This document shows, piece after piece, positions 1-7,574 of a stretch of 10,540 nucleotides of DNA (positions are counted from its first letter, which is position 1; every line of letters begins with the position of its first letter). The translations under genes and the position numbers were made by a program. The notes under the pieces are model-generated. The model worked only from the letters and a program-made list of their open reading frames with translations. It was not told where the DNA came from and made no database searches. The DNA lies in the NCBI GenBank assembly GCA_001430745.1, contig KQ481950.1:212767-223306 (forward strand), read 5' to 3'. Source of the stretch: Auxenochlorella pyrenoidosa (taxonomy: Eukaryota; Chlorophyta; Trebouxiophyceae; Chlorellales; Chlorellaceae).

Positions 1-54
1 ACCACACACACACCACTACCACCACCACCACCACACACATACACACACACACGC
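1..54 (+). repeat. CCA/CA simple repeat in a gene 1 intron
   Basis: The first 78 bases are the 3' end of an intron that closes with TTTAG before the exon at 79. Positions 1-54 are imperfect CCA and CA repeats. A similar CCA-then-CA tract occurs in gene 2 intron 12 at 5182-5217. The TTTAG acceptor is unusual here because most other introns end in YGCAG. Confidence 0.8.
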
Positions 55-78
55 CCTGCCTGGCCCGCCCTCGTTTAG

Positions 79-1180
79 CCAAGCACGACCTGGAGACCTA
101 CCTCAACCTGCTGGCTGTGAACGGCAAGCTTGTCATTGTGGGCGTGCCCCCGGAGCCCTTCTCTGTCAGCTCCTTGAGCCTGGTTTTCAGTGAGTTGATG
201 CATGCCGGGCAGGGCCAGGAGGAGGGGCATGTGCGAGGGGGGGCGGGTCTGGTTTGGACTGCCGGGAGGGCACAGCAACTTTTACCAGAGGCGGTGGCCA
301 TCTGCTGTGGAGCAGCACTGGTCCAGCCCTCCAGTGCTCTGGGCTTGCTGGTGCTTGAGCGACTCGTCAGTCTGAAGCCTCCTTGCTGCCCTGGCTACCG
401 ATCTGGATGCAAGACCCGCTGCCAGCTGCCGAAACCTGCCGCCATTTGTTTGTGGCTCTGCTGCCCGCCTGCCCCGCAGAGCGTCTGACCCTGGGCGGCA
501 GCGCCATTGGCGGCATCCGGGAGACCCAGGAGATGCTTGGTGAGGCGGCACTGTTGCTTCTGCCTGCCTTGCGCGCTTTTTGCTATTTACCCGCCGAATT
601 TGCTGCTTCAAATTCTTGTGAGGTTGGCAGCCTGAGGGATGGTGAAGGATATTGCATAATTCTGGCCGGTTGCACCAGCTGCTGCTTGCCGACAGCACTA
701 GCATTCACCTGCCAGTGACAAACCGGCTGCCTGACTGCTGCACCTTGCCCCACCTGCCCCCCCCTGCAGACTTTGCCGCCAAGCACGGCGTGACGTGCGA
801 AATCGAGACCATCAAGATTGACCAGGTCAACACTGCCATGGTGAGGGGCTGGTAGGGTGCAGGTTGGTGCGGGGGGGCGGGGTCGGCTCTTTGCTGAAGA
901 AGGGAGGGCTGTGCTGTGTGGTCCATTTGGTCTCGCCCAACGACCCGCCGCTCCATCGCTGGGGCTCTGCTGCCTGCTTGCAGGAGCGCCTGGCGAAGAG
1001 CGATGTCCGTTACAGGTGGGGCAAGGCAGCAAGAGCGGGTGCTGTGGTTGTGCGGCATGTCCCAGCAATGTCTGCTCTCAAGCAGGGCCGCACTTTGGTG
1101 CACCGGCGCTCAGGCTTTGCGCCGCCCCGCCCGCCTGCCGCAGGTTTGTGATCGACATCCAGGGCAGCCTGGTGGCCTGA
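79..1180 (+). CDS. Zinc-dependent CAD-type alcohol dehydrogenase, 3' end (gene 1, partial)
   Basis: This is the C-terminal part of an NADPH-dependent medium-chain dehydrogenase of the cinnamyl alcohol dehydrogenase/YahK group, which interconverts aldehydes and primary alcohols. Exons read from the sequence are 79-189, 480-539, 770-840, 984-1015 and 1144-1180, with GT-AG introns and consistent phases. The joined peptide is about 103 residues and includes [48 protein letters not shown] and the family C-terminus DVRYRFVIDIQGSLVA before TGA. These segments match the end of the Rossmann domain and the return to the catalytic domain. Zinc ligands and the GLGGLG motif would lie upstream, outside the window. 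The five exon lengths equal those of the last five exons of the next gene, so the two are tandem duplicates. A TGTAA motif lies 291 bases after the stop. Family assignment is firm. Physiological substrate is unknown. Confidence 0.9.
1107..1125 (+). other. 19-base element shared by the last introns of both CAD genes (copy 1)
   Basis: The 19 bases CGCTCAGGCTTTGCGCCGC in the last intron of gene 1 recur exactly in the last intron of gene 2 at 6921-6939. They end 18 bases before the acceptor here and 19 bases before it in gene 2. The rest of the two introns is poorly conserved. It may hold the branch-point region or a splicing regulator, or be leftover homology. Confidence 0.55.
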
Positions 1181-1470
1181 GCGGCCTGCCCCGCTGGGGT
1201 GCACACGCCCCGGAGGCGCCTCGAGCGTGGCGGCTGCTGGAGCCCTTGTCTCGCGCCGTTCAACGGCCCCCTCTCGGCCACGCGTGCGCACCTCTGTTGC
1301 CAATCCCTGTGTTCCAATCCTTGCAATTCAAACTGATGGGCCATAGTCCAGCCGATCCAATCCAAACCTTTACCAGCAACGCAATGACCGAATCCTTTTG
1401 AGAGCCGTGGGCCAAGTGCCCCTCTTGCTTCTTCAGTTGGGGCGCCCTGTGATTGTGGCAGCACAGCTCT

Positions 1471-1475
1471 TGTAA
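1471..1475 (+). terminator. TGTAA polyadenylation signal of gene 1 (putative)
   Basis: TGTAA is the known green-algal polyadenylation motif. This copy lies 291 bases after the gene 1 stop codon, close to the 281-base spacing of the equivalent motif after gene 2. A second TGTAA at 1762-1766 is an alternative. Confidence 0.55.
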
Positions 1476-1515
1476 GTCACCATGCCGACCAGTAAGTTAA
1501 TGTCATGGCAGGGGC

Positions 1516-1569
1516 CCTGCTGCACTGGGCACCCACGGTCAGGTCACCCCTGCTGCACTGGTCACCCAC
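1516..1569 (+). repeat. 21-base direct repeat, two copies with 33-base period
   Basis: Copies at 1516-1536 and 1549-1569 differ at one base (a core CCTGCTGCACTGG followed by GCACCCAC or TCACCCAC). They lie just beyond the likely gene 1 polyadenylation site. No function is evident. Confidence 0.7.
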
Positions 1570-1708
1570 TGGCATGGCGGCTGAAGCCAGCCGAGTTGGC
1601 GGTGCCAGCTGTCATGAGGGCAGCATGCGCGGTACCCAGGGCGGTGAGATCTAAGCAGTTCTGGGTGCCTGGAGTGCTCTGGTGAGACGCAGGGAATGCA
1701 TTTAGGGT

Positions 1709-1800
1709 GACAGATGTCAGGGTGGTGAGACAGATGTCTAGTTTCTGTTGCCGGCGAATGATGTAACCCACCCTAGCACCCTTCTTGTGAGACATATGTG
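1709..1800 (+). promoter_or_regulatory. Cluster of GACANNTGT palindromes (E-box cores) upstream of gene 2
   Basis: GACAGATGTC occurs at 1709-1718 and 1729-1738, exactly 20 bases apart, and GACATATGTG at 1791-1800. Each contains a CANNTG core, the type bound by bHLH dimers. They lie about 183, 163 and 101 bases before the chosen ATG at 1892. Binding by any factor is inference from the repeated palindrome. Confidence 0.35.
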
Positions 1801-1891
1801 ATGCTGCTTTTCTGCCTGCACCGCCCTTGTTTTATTACATTTTCACGTTTCACAGACCTCTCACAGTCTTGTTCAAAGCCCACCAGCAACA

Positions 1892-4800
1892 ATGGTCGCC
1901 ACTCTCAGCCCGGAGGTCATCAGCGGCGCCCACCGCGAGGCCGCAATTTTCCTGCAGGCCGGCGGCGATGCACAGGCACGCACCACTTTGAACTACGCTG
2001 CCTGGGCGAGCCTCCTCCGGCCAGCTGCTCTGTACTTGCCGCCGCTGCCGCCGCCGCTGCCGCCGCCGCTGCCGCCTGCCAACTTGCCCTTCTGAGCAGC
2101 CCCCGCCAGTCTTTGCGACATGTGCAGAAGCTCGTGGAGCTGCAGAAGGAGCTGGGCGCAGAGGGCAAGACCCTGAGCGGTGCGTGGTGCTGGCAGGGAC
2201 TGCACTTCTGATGGGTGCTGCCCAGCCTTTGCAGCCTCCAGAAGCTGCTGGCAGCCAAGCTGGCTGAGCAAGTCCCAGCAACGCTGGCACCCCGCCCATG
2301 CAGGCAGCGAACCTTTTGAGAAGGCCAAGGAGGCACTGCACCGCCCCTGCTCCCACAAGGTGAGGCGCCGCTGCCGCCCCTGACGGGACGGCTTGGCCTG
2401 CATCTGGCTCGCCCGGCCGTTCTTCCTCTTTTCACGCCGAGAGGGTGCCGGATTTTAGGAGCGGACAGCCTCCCTGCCGGACGATTATGCGCCCACGTGT
2501 GTCGGCCCTTGCCAGACATTGTGTGGGAGCCGCCCGCAGCCTACCCAGCCCCCCCTTCAGCGGTGCTCGGCCGGCCGGTACCTGCCTGTGCCTCGCCCTC
2601 GCTCGCCGCCCCTCCCCACCTGTCACGCAAAGCGCTGGTGCTCTGTCGCCCTCCCCCCTGCAGGCCTCCGAGACGGGCGACTGCCTGGGCTTTGCCGCCC
2701 GCGATGCCTCTGGCGTGCTGGCGCCCTTCCGCTTCAACCGCCGCCCGGGTGGGTGCATGCATGCCAGCATCGGCGGCCCTGCTGGCATGCTGCTGTGGGC
2801 TGCAGCAGGTCAGAATAGAATGCGTTGCAACTCCTCTTGCTCTTCGTTTCCCAGACAGCATGTAGTTTGTGCAAACCGGCCTCGCTGCCGACGCTTTGCC
2901 TCGCCCCCCCTGCAGTTGGCCCCGATGACATCCGCATCCAGATCACCCATGTGAGTGCGTGGTGTTTGGTGAAGGATGTAGGGTGTTGTTCAGTCAAACT
3001 CGCCAGGGTGTTGACAGCAGCGTGGCATGCAGTCTGAGCGCAGTCTGGGCGCAGGCCGGCGGCTGCACCGTAGAAGGCGCAGCACATCTGCTGGCGCTCC
3101 TTCCTACACCTGCCCTGCCAGCCTCACCCCGCCATGCCCTGCCCCGCGCCCCCTGCAGAGCGGCATGTGCCACTCCGACCTGCACCAGGTCAAGAACGAG
3201 TGGGGCAACAGGTGCGTGCTCGGCGTGGCTGCCGGCTGGACTCAAGCCTGTGGTGGGAGCCAGGGGATGGAACCCCCGGGGGGCAACTCCCCTCGCTGCA
3301 CAGTCCACTCGCACGGCTCGGCTCATCATGACCGCGCGGCACCTAGCTCATCTGCCGAGCCAACCTGCTGTTCCCCGCCACAGCCTGTGTGCGCAAGGGT
3401 GGTGAACCGTCCCTTGCCGCGCCCCGCCCCTCCCCGGTGCAGCAAGTTCCCCATGGTGCCCGGCCACGAGATTGTGGGCATTGTGACCGAGGTCGGCGCC
3501 AACGTGTCCGACTTCCAGGCAAGCCGGGGGCCCCTGCCGTGCTGCTCGCTCGCGTGGTCCCTGTGGCGGGCGCATGCGCCTGCGCGGGAGGCCTTGCAAG
3601 CGGCTGTCGGCAGCATGCCCCCTCGCCATCGGATTTCCTCATTCGCGTTCGCTGCTTGACGGCCGCACTCTTTGCCGGCGCGGGCCTCCCTGGGCCGGCT
3701 CCTGTGCTGTGTCTGCGGCGTGTGATGCATGCTTTGCTTGGGGCCCACGCTGCTGGCCCTGCCGGGGACCCCCTCTCTGGCTGCAGGTGGGCGACCACGC
3801 GGGCATCGGCTGCATGGTCGACTCCTGCAAGAGCTGCAAGCAGTGCGATGCTGGCGAGGAGCAGTACTGCCACGCCGGCTGCATCTTCACCTGTGAGCGC
3901 CCTGTAGTGCTCTACGTAGCAGCCCCGAATGGCTCTCCACGAACTGGACGATCGTGCGTTTCTGCTTGCTGCGCTGGGGGGTTGGATAGCGCCTGCCACC
4001 CGCGTTGAGCTCGCCCCAGCAGCCCCTCTGCGTATCCCCCTCTCACCACAGACAACGGCATCTACCCCGACGGCACCGCCACCCAGGGCGGCTACTCCAC
4101 CCACTACGTCGTGAAGAAGGACTTTGCCCTCAAGGTGCAGCCACCCGCCCAACCTCAGCTTCCCTGCTTGGCTGGGTGTGCGATTGGTCTCTAGCTGCCG
4201 CTTCGCCACAAGACAATGGCCCGCTCCCAGGGCTGCCACCCTTCTTGCACTAGCTGCCCCCCCCCCCCCCCAACCCACCCCGCTCCCCGCGCTGTCCAGT
4301 TTTTTCAACACCCTGCACCTCCCTTGTGCCCTGCAGGTGGACAAGAGCCTGCCCCTGGATGCCGCCGCCCCCCTGCTGTGCGCCGGCATCACCACCTACT
4401 CGCCCATGAAGTACCACGGTGAGGTTGCCTGTCAAGGTTGGTAGCACCATGGTGAGGTTGCCCATGAGGTGCGGTAGTACCACAGTGAGGCTGTATTAAA
4501 GTGTGGTAGTACCATGGTGAGGGTGTCCATGAAGTGTGGTGAGGGGAGGGGGCCTGCGCTCCTTGCTGCGGCCGTGTGGGAAGCCTCGGTGTCCGATGCT
4601 CCCAGGGCCTGTCAGTTTTACGCAGGTGGGTGAAAACCACAAGCGCACTTCACAACCTCCCGTCTGCAGGCCTGGACAAGCCGGGCCAGAAGATTGGCGT
4701 GGTGGGCCTGGGCGGCCTGGGCCACATGGCGGTCAAGTGGGCCAAGGCCTTTGGCGCCGAGGCAAGCGGGCCGGGGATGAGTCGGGAGGCTGGGGGGCAT

Positions 4801-6995
4801 CTCTTTCATTCCATTCGGATGCTTCATTCCGAGTGCCACAGCCGCCGTGCAGCGCGCAGCTTGCTGTCGGGTCATCCCGCGCCTTGCCGCTGCCTGCTGC
4901 ACTGCCACGACGAACACCATTACACACAGGCGCTCCGCCCTCATTTGAAACGTTGTGCTCGTTGCAAAACCTTCAACACCGCCCACCACCCACCCACCCA
5001 CAACAGGTCACCGTCATCTCCACCTCTGAGAGCAAGCGTGCCGAGGCCCTGGACCGCCTGGGCGCACACAAGGTGGGGAAGCGCGCGAGCTGGGACATGC
5101 CGCACATCCCCTCAGCAGTGCCTTGCCCCGCCCAACCTGCGTGCTTCAACCCCTGCCCCGCCCATACACATCACCCCTTCCCCACCACCACCACCACCAT
5201 CCACACACACACACACACCCTGCTTGCGCAGTTCATCGTGAGCCGGAACGAGGAGGAGATGAAGGCGGCGGCGGGCACCCTGGACGGCATCGTGGACACC
5301 GTGTCGGGTGGGGGCCCCTACCGCCTGCCGCCCTCTTCCCGGACGCACCCGCCAGCAAGCCGTGCTGTGCTTGCTTGGCTGGTTTCTGCCTGTCTGTGTG
5401 GAGCAACATGTGCACACTCCACTTCCACTCCCACCAACTGCGGCAGCAGCGTGACTGCAGCCACGCTGGCAGCCTCCCCGTCCTGCCAGGCTGTGGCGCA
5501 TCTCAGGCATCTCACCCTGTCTGCCACCCGCCTGGCCTCACCCCCCCCCACCCCCCCCCACCCCCCCATCCCCCACCCACCCACCCACCCACACCCACAT
5601 GCCGTGCCTCAACCCCCACTGCAGCCAAGCATGACCTGGAGACTTTCCTCAACCTGCTGGCCGTCAACGGCAAATACGTGATTGTGGGCGCGCCCCCCGA
5701 GCCCTTCTCCGTTGGCGCGTTCAGCCTGGTTGCCAGTGAGTGCCCGCGCCCTGCCGGGCGGGGTGGGGCGGAGCTGGCTTGAGCAGCGATTGCGTATGTT
5801 GCCCATGCCCAGCCGGGCGGGGTGAGGCGGGGCTGGCTTGACCAGCAGTTGCGGAGGTTTTGAGGGAGCAGCAGCTGCGAACTGTCTGGCAGGGGCAGCA
5901 TTGCGAGTGTCTGGCGGGTTGAGCGAGGGCCAACAGGAGGACCCGGCATGTGGGGTGGCCAGCTGCGTCGGAGCTGCCCAAGAGCAGCGCTCGGCGAGCT
6001 CGCAGTACCCACCGGCTGCCCAGGATGGCGGCCTGCCCCGGCTTTGCTTGCGCGCGCTCCTGCTGCTGACTCTTGCGCATCCCATGCCTGCGCGGCGGCC
6101 CAATGCAGAGCGACTGACCGTGGGCGGCAGCCTGATCGGCGGCATTCGCGAGACCCAGGAGATGCTTGGTGAGGCGGGGCAGCTGCCTGGTTTGGCCCTT
6201 CCAGCTTTCTCTTCCCATTTTGTTTATGGCGCCAGCCGAAACGAGCTCTGCGGGGTTTGCTGCGACCCAGGAGGTGCTTTCCGCCTGCCTCTGCCAACTG
6301 CGCGCTTGACTGGCCACTGCCAGCGCGCCAGCGACAACCCCCACGCCAGCAAACTGCCGGTGCCGCCCTTGCGCGCCGTCCCACAGGCGCCCTCCCCTGC
6401 CTGCCCGCACCGCTGCCTCACCCCCGCGCCTGTTCCTGCTTTGTCTGCCCGCCCGCAGACTTTGCCGCCAAGCATGGCGTGGTGTGCGACATTGAGACCA
6501 TCAAGATTGACGAGGTCAACACCGCCATGGTGAGTTGGTGGGGTTGGGCGGGTGTTGGTGGGGGGTTGGGGTGGTGCTGTACCTGCCTGCCACCTGAAAG
6601 TGCTGCATTCTGAAAGCATCCGACTGGTTGCGAGCCCCTGGGGTTCACACCAGCGGTGGTGCGCACCCGCAACAGCTCAGGGCAGGGCAGACGGGCACGG
6701 CTGCGGTGCCCACATGCGCTGTGGTCCCCAGCTTGCTCCTGAATCGCGGGCATAACTCCCCATGTGTGGGCAAATCCTGTCCACTTGCAGGACCGCATGC
6801 TGAAGGGTGATGTCCGTTACAGGTGGGGTGGGAGAGCAGGAGGGGTGACGAGGGCGGCAGGACTGGGCCAGCGCTCCCTGCTGCCGAGCCAAGACCACGC
6901 ATGCCAGTGTCGTGTGCTGACGCTCAGGCTTTGCGCCGCTCGGTTGCCCCTGCCTCAGGTTTGTGATCGACATCCAGAACAGCCTGGTGGCCTGA
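1892..6995 (+). CDS. Zinc-dependent CAD-type alcohol dehydrogenase (gene 2, complete, 18 exons)
   Basis: NADPH-dependent aldehyde reductase/alcohol dehydrogenase of the CAD/YahK group. Modelled exons: 1892-2005, 2128-2179, 2304-2359, 2664-2748, 2916-2950, 3159-3211, 3443-3518, 3787-3892, 4052-4134, 4337-4418, 4670-4761, 5007-5072, 5232-5307, 5625-5735, 6109-6168, 6459-6529, 6791-6822, 6959-6995. Together they give 1287 bases and 428 residues. Residues 75-428 form the full enzyme. Catalytic zinc ligands are Cys118 (GMCHSDLH), His140 (PGHEIVG) and Cys235 (LLCAGITTY). Structural zinc ligands are Cys171, 174, 177 and 185. The dinucleotide motif GLGGLG is at 260-265, and the Ser-rich end of the next strand (VISTS, 281-285) is typical of NADP preference. 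The C-terminus is [16 protein letters not shown]. Exons 4-18 are firm. Exons 1-3 add 74 unrecognised, charged residues. The ATG at 1892 has a strong ACAATGG context, exon 4 has no usable Met, and phases match, but intron 1 (GC donor) is uncertain. Introns 7 and 11 also have GC donors. Confidence 0.87.
2041..2076 (+). repeat. Three perfect 12-base GCC-rich repeats in putative intron 1 of gene 2
   Basis: The unit GCCGCTGCCGCC is repeated three times without a mismatch. In the preferred model it is intronic (intron 2006-2127). If that intron were retained, one frame would read poly-Ala and another Pro/Leu, so this tract complicates prediction of the gene 2 N-terminus. Confidence 0.75.
3519..3786 (+). 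other. GC-AG intron 7 of gene 2
   Basis: The exon ends TTCCAG and the intron starts GCAAGC. The joined protein [13 protein letters not shown] keeps the family spacing before the conserved GD, as in the corresponding YahK segment. Using the nearest upstream GT would delete conserved residues. The acceptor is CTGCAG. Confidence 0.8.
4257..4271 (+). repeat. 15-base C homopolymer in intron 9 of gene 2
   Basis: An uninterrupted run of 15 C lies inside the intron between exons 9 and 10, about 65 bases before the acceptor. Its exact length may be affected by sequencing error. Confidence 0.7.
4403..4544 (+). repeat. 33-base minisatellite spanning the exon 10 5' splice site
   Basis: GTGAGG hexamers start at 4419 (the true donor), 4452, 4485 and 4517, spaced 33, 33 and 32 bases, with a further one at 4539. 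The preceding exon text also recurs: GTACCACG at the exon end becomes GTAGCACCATG, GTAGTACCACA and GTAGTACCATG, and exon CCCATGAAG recurs as CCCATGAGG and TCCATGAAG. The exon-intron junction has therefore been tandemly amplified into the intron, giving several decoy donors. Extending the exon past 4418 meets a TAG at 4442-4444, so decoys at 4452 and beyond would truncate the enzyme. Confidence 0.8.
4762..5006 (+). other. GC-AG intron 11 of gene 2
   Basis: The exon ends GCCGAG and the intron starts GCAAGC, ending CAACAG. The joined protein [17 protein letters not shown] is the expected passage from the dinucleotide-binding helix to the second Rossmann strand. No GT near the junction gives a sensible alternative. 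Confidence 0.82.
5182..5217 (+). repeat. CCA and CA microsatellites in intron 12 of gene 2
   Basis: Six CCA units at 5182-5199 are followed by eight CA units at 5202-5217, just before the acceptor at 5231. They supply part of the pyrimidine-rich context. Confidence 0.8.
5541..5600 (+). repeat. C-rich tract in intron 13 of gene 2
   Basis: Runs of nine, nine and seven C separated by single A bases pass into repeated CCCA units. The tract ends about 25 bases before the acceptor at 5624. The complementary strand has at least four G runs and could form a quadruplex. Whether it does so is unknown. Confidence 0.7.
6541..6571 (+). other. G-rich segment with quadruplex pattern near a donor of gene 2
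   Basis: G runs of 3, 3, 3 and 6 with loops of 2, 1 and 7 bases fit the common quadruplex pattern on the transcript strand, starting 11 bases into intron 16. The equivalent intron of gene 1 (844-882) is also G-rich but fits the pattern less well. G runs near donors often act as intronic splicing enhancers. Confidence 0.45.
6921..6939 (+). other. 19-base element shared by the last introns of both CAD genes (copy 2)
   Basis: Identical to 1107-1125. In gene 2 it is directly preceded by CTGA, so a CTGAC branch-point-like sequence overlaps its first base. Confidence 0.55.
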
Positions 6996-7086
6996 TCGGC
7001 CTGTCCACGCATCATGAGACGGCCCCCTGGCGTCCTCTGTAGCCCTCGCCTCACGATATACATCCTCCAGTGCCTACTCTCACGTT

Positions 7087-7108
7087 CACACACACACACA
7101 CACACACA
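7087..7108 (+). repeat. (CA)11 microsatellite in the 3' UTR of gene 2
   Basis: Eleven uninterrupted CA units lie 91 bases after the gene 2 stop and before the likely polyadenylation signal, so they should be present in the mature mRNA. Confidence 0.85.
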
Positions 7109-7275
7109 TGATCAAATGTTCCGCAAATTCATGCCATCCATACCTTTCATTCCTCACTGCTCATGCCTTTGAGTCACCACGCCACTAAACGATCCATGCA
7201 GCATTCCCAACCAGCTCCCGCCAATGTGGCCGCGCGATAGACTGCCATGTGGATTGGTTGTTGCCCTTTGATATC

Positions 7276-7280
7276 TGTAA
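7276..7280 (+). terminator. TGTAA polyadenylation signal of gene 2 (putative)
   Basis: The green-algal TGTAA motif lies 281 bases after the gene 2 stop codon, nearly the same distance as in gene 1. No other TGTAA was noticed between the stop and this point. Confidence 0.6.
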
Positions 7281-7463
7281 CCATGCATGCAGCTGTTCTC
7301 AGGCCCTGCTGAAGTAGGATTGCATTCGCAAGAGGGTCATGCTGGCTGCGGGACCTAGGTCGGCCTGCAGAGCTGAGCTCGGTTGGCACTTTGGTCGGCA
7401 CCAGTGCTGCCACTGGCTGCCCACCTCATGTCGCCGGCGCGACCCATCTCTCCACTTTTTCTG

Positions 7464-7471
7464 TTAATATA
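7464..7471 (+). promoter_or_regulatory. TATA-like element upstream of gene 3
   Basis: TTAATATA stands out as AT-rich in GC-rich surroundings and lies about 104 bases before the ATG at 7575. This distance would allow a transcription start near 7495 and a leader of roughly 80 bases. It is a weak match judged by eye. Confidence 0.3.
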
Positions 7472-7516
7472 GTTCAAAGTCCCTGTAGTAGACGGACACG
7501 GCCCTGGGGGCGGTGG

Positions 7517-7557
7517 GCGGCCGGAGGCCGCGCCGACTTCCAAGTGACCCGTGGAAG
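7517..7557 (+). other. Two hairpins just before the gene 3 start codon
   Basis: GCGGCC at 7517-7522 pairs with GGCCGC at 7526-7531 over a three-base loop. CTTCCA at 7537-7542 pairs with TGGAAG at 7552-7557 over a nine-base loop. Both would lie in the 5' leader if transcription starts near the TATA-like site. They could slow scanning or be chance in GC-rich DNA. Confidence 0.35.
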
Positions 7558-7574
7558 CCACGAGCCTAGGCCAC

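Larger units (their letters stand above)
1181..1891 (+). other. Intergenic region: 3' UTR of gene 1 and upstream region of gene 2
   Basis: No coding exon with homology was found in these 711 bases. The first ~300 bases are the likely 3' UTR of gene 1, ending near the TGTAA at 1471-1475. A 21-base direct repeat lies at 1516-1569 and three GACANNTGT palindromes lie between 1709 and 1800. A more AT-rich stretch at about 1808-1850 precedes the gene 2 start. No clear TATA box was seen. Confidence 0.6.
6996..7574 (+). other. Intergenic region: 3' UTR of gene 2 and upstream region of gene 3
   Basis: No coding homology was seen in these 579 bases. They contain a CA repeat (7087-7108), a TGTAA motif (7276-7280), an AT-rich TATA-like site (7464-7471) and two short hairpins just before the gene 3 start. 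The boundary between 3' UTR and promoter is probably near 7300. Confidence 0.6.

Noticed and set aside
1..58. Possible exon shuffling because the CCA/CA tract before the gene 1 exon resembles gene 2 intron 12 rather than intron 13
   Set aside because: Simple repeats arise repeatedly in these introns, and the non-repeat flanks do not match, so convergence is the simpler explanation.
2041..2076. Poly-Ala or Pro/Leu coding repeat in gene 2
   Set aside because: The tract fits inside the preferred intron 2006-2127, and no conserved protein supports translating it. The option is kept only as an alternative model.
3343..4395. 350-codon open frame on the minus strand
   Set aside because: It lies antisense to conserved exons 7-10 of gene 2, spans several introns, and is Ala/Arg/Gly-rich with no recognisable domain. 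This is expected in GC-rich coding DNA.
4536..5681. 381-codon open frame on the plus strand
   Set aside because: It crosses introns and includes only fragments of true exons 12-14 (such as [19 protein letters not shown]) between low-complexity intron translation. The spliced model explains the conserved parts.
5512..6410. Overlapping minus-strand open frames of 290 and 229 codons
   Set aside because: They are shadows of exons 14-15 and the surrounding GC-rich introns. No homology or start context supports them.
7087..7108. CA repeat as a regulatory or Z-DNA element
   Set aside because: Similar CA repeats occur in several introns here. Location in a 3' UTR alone is not evidence for function.
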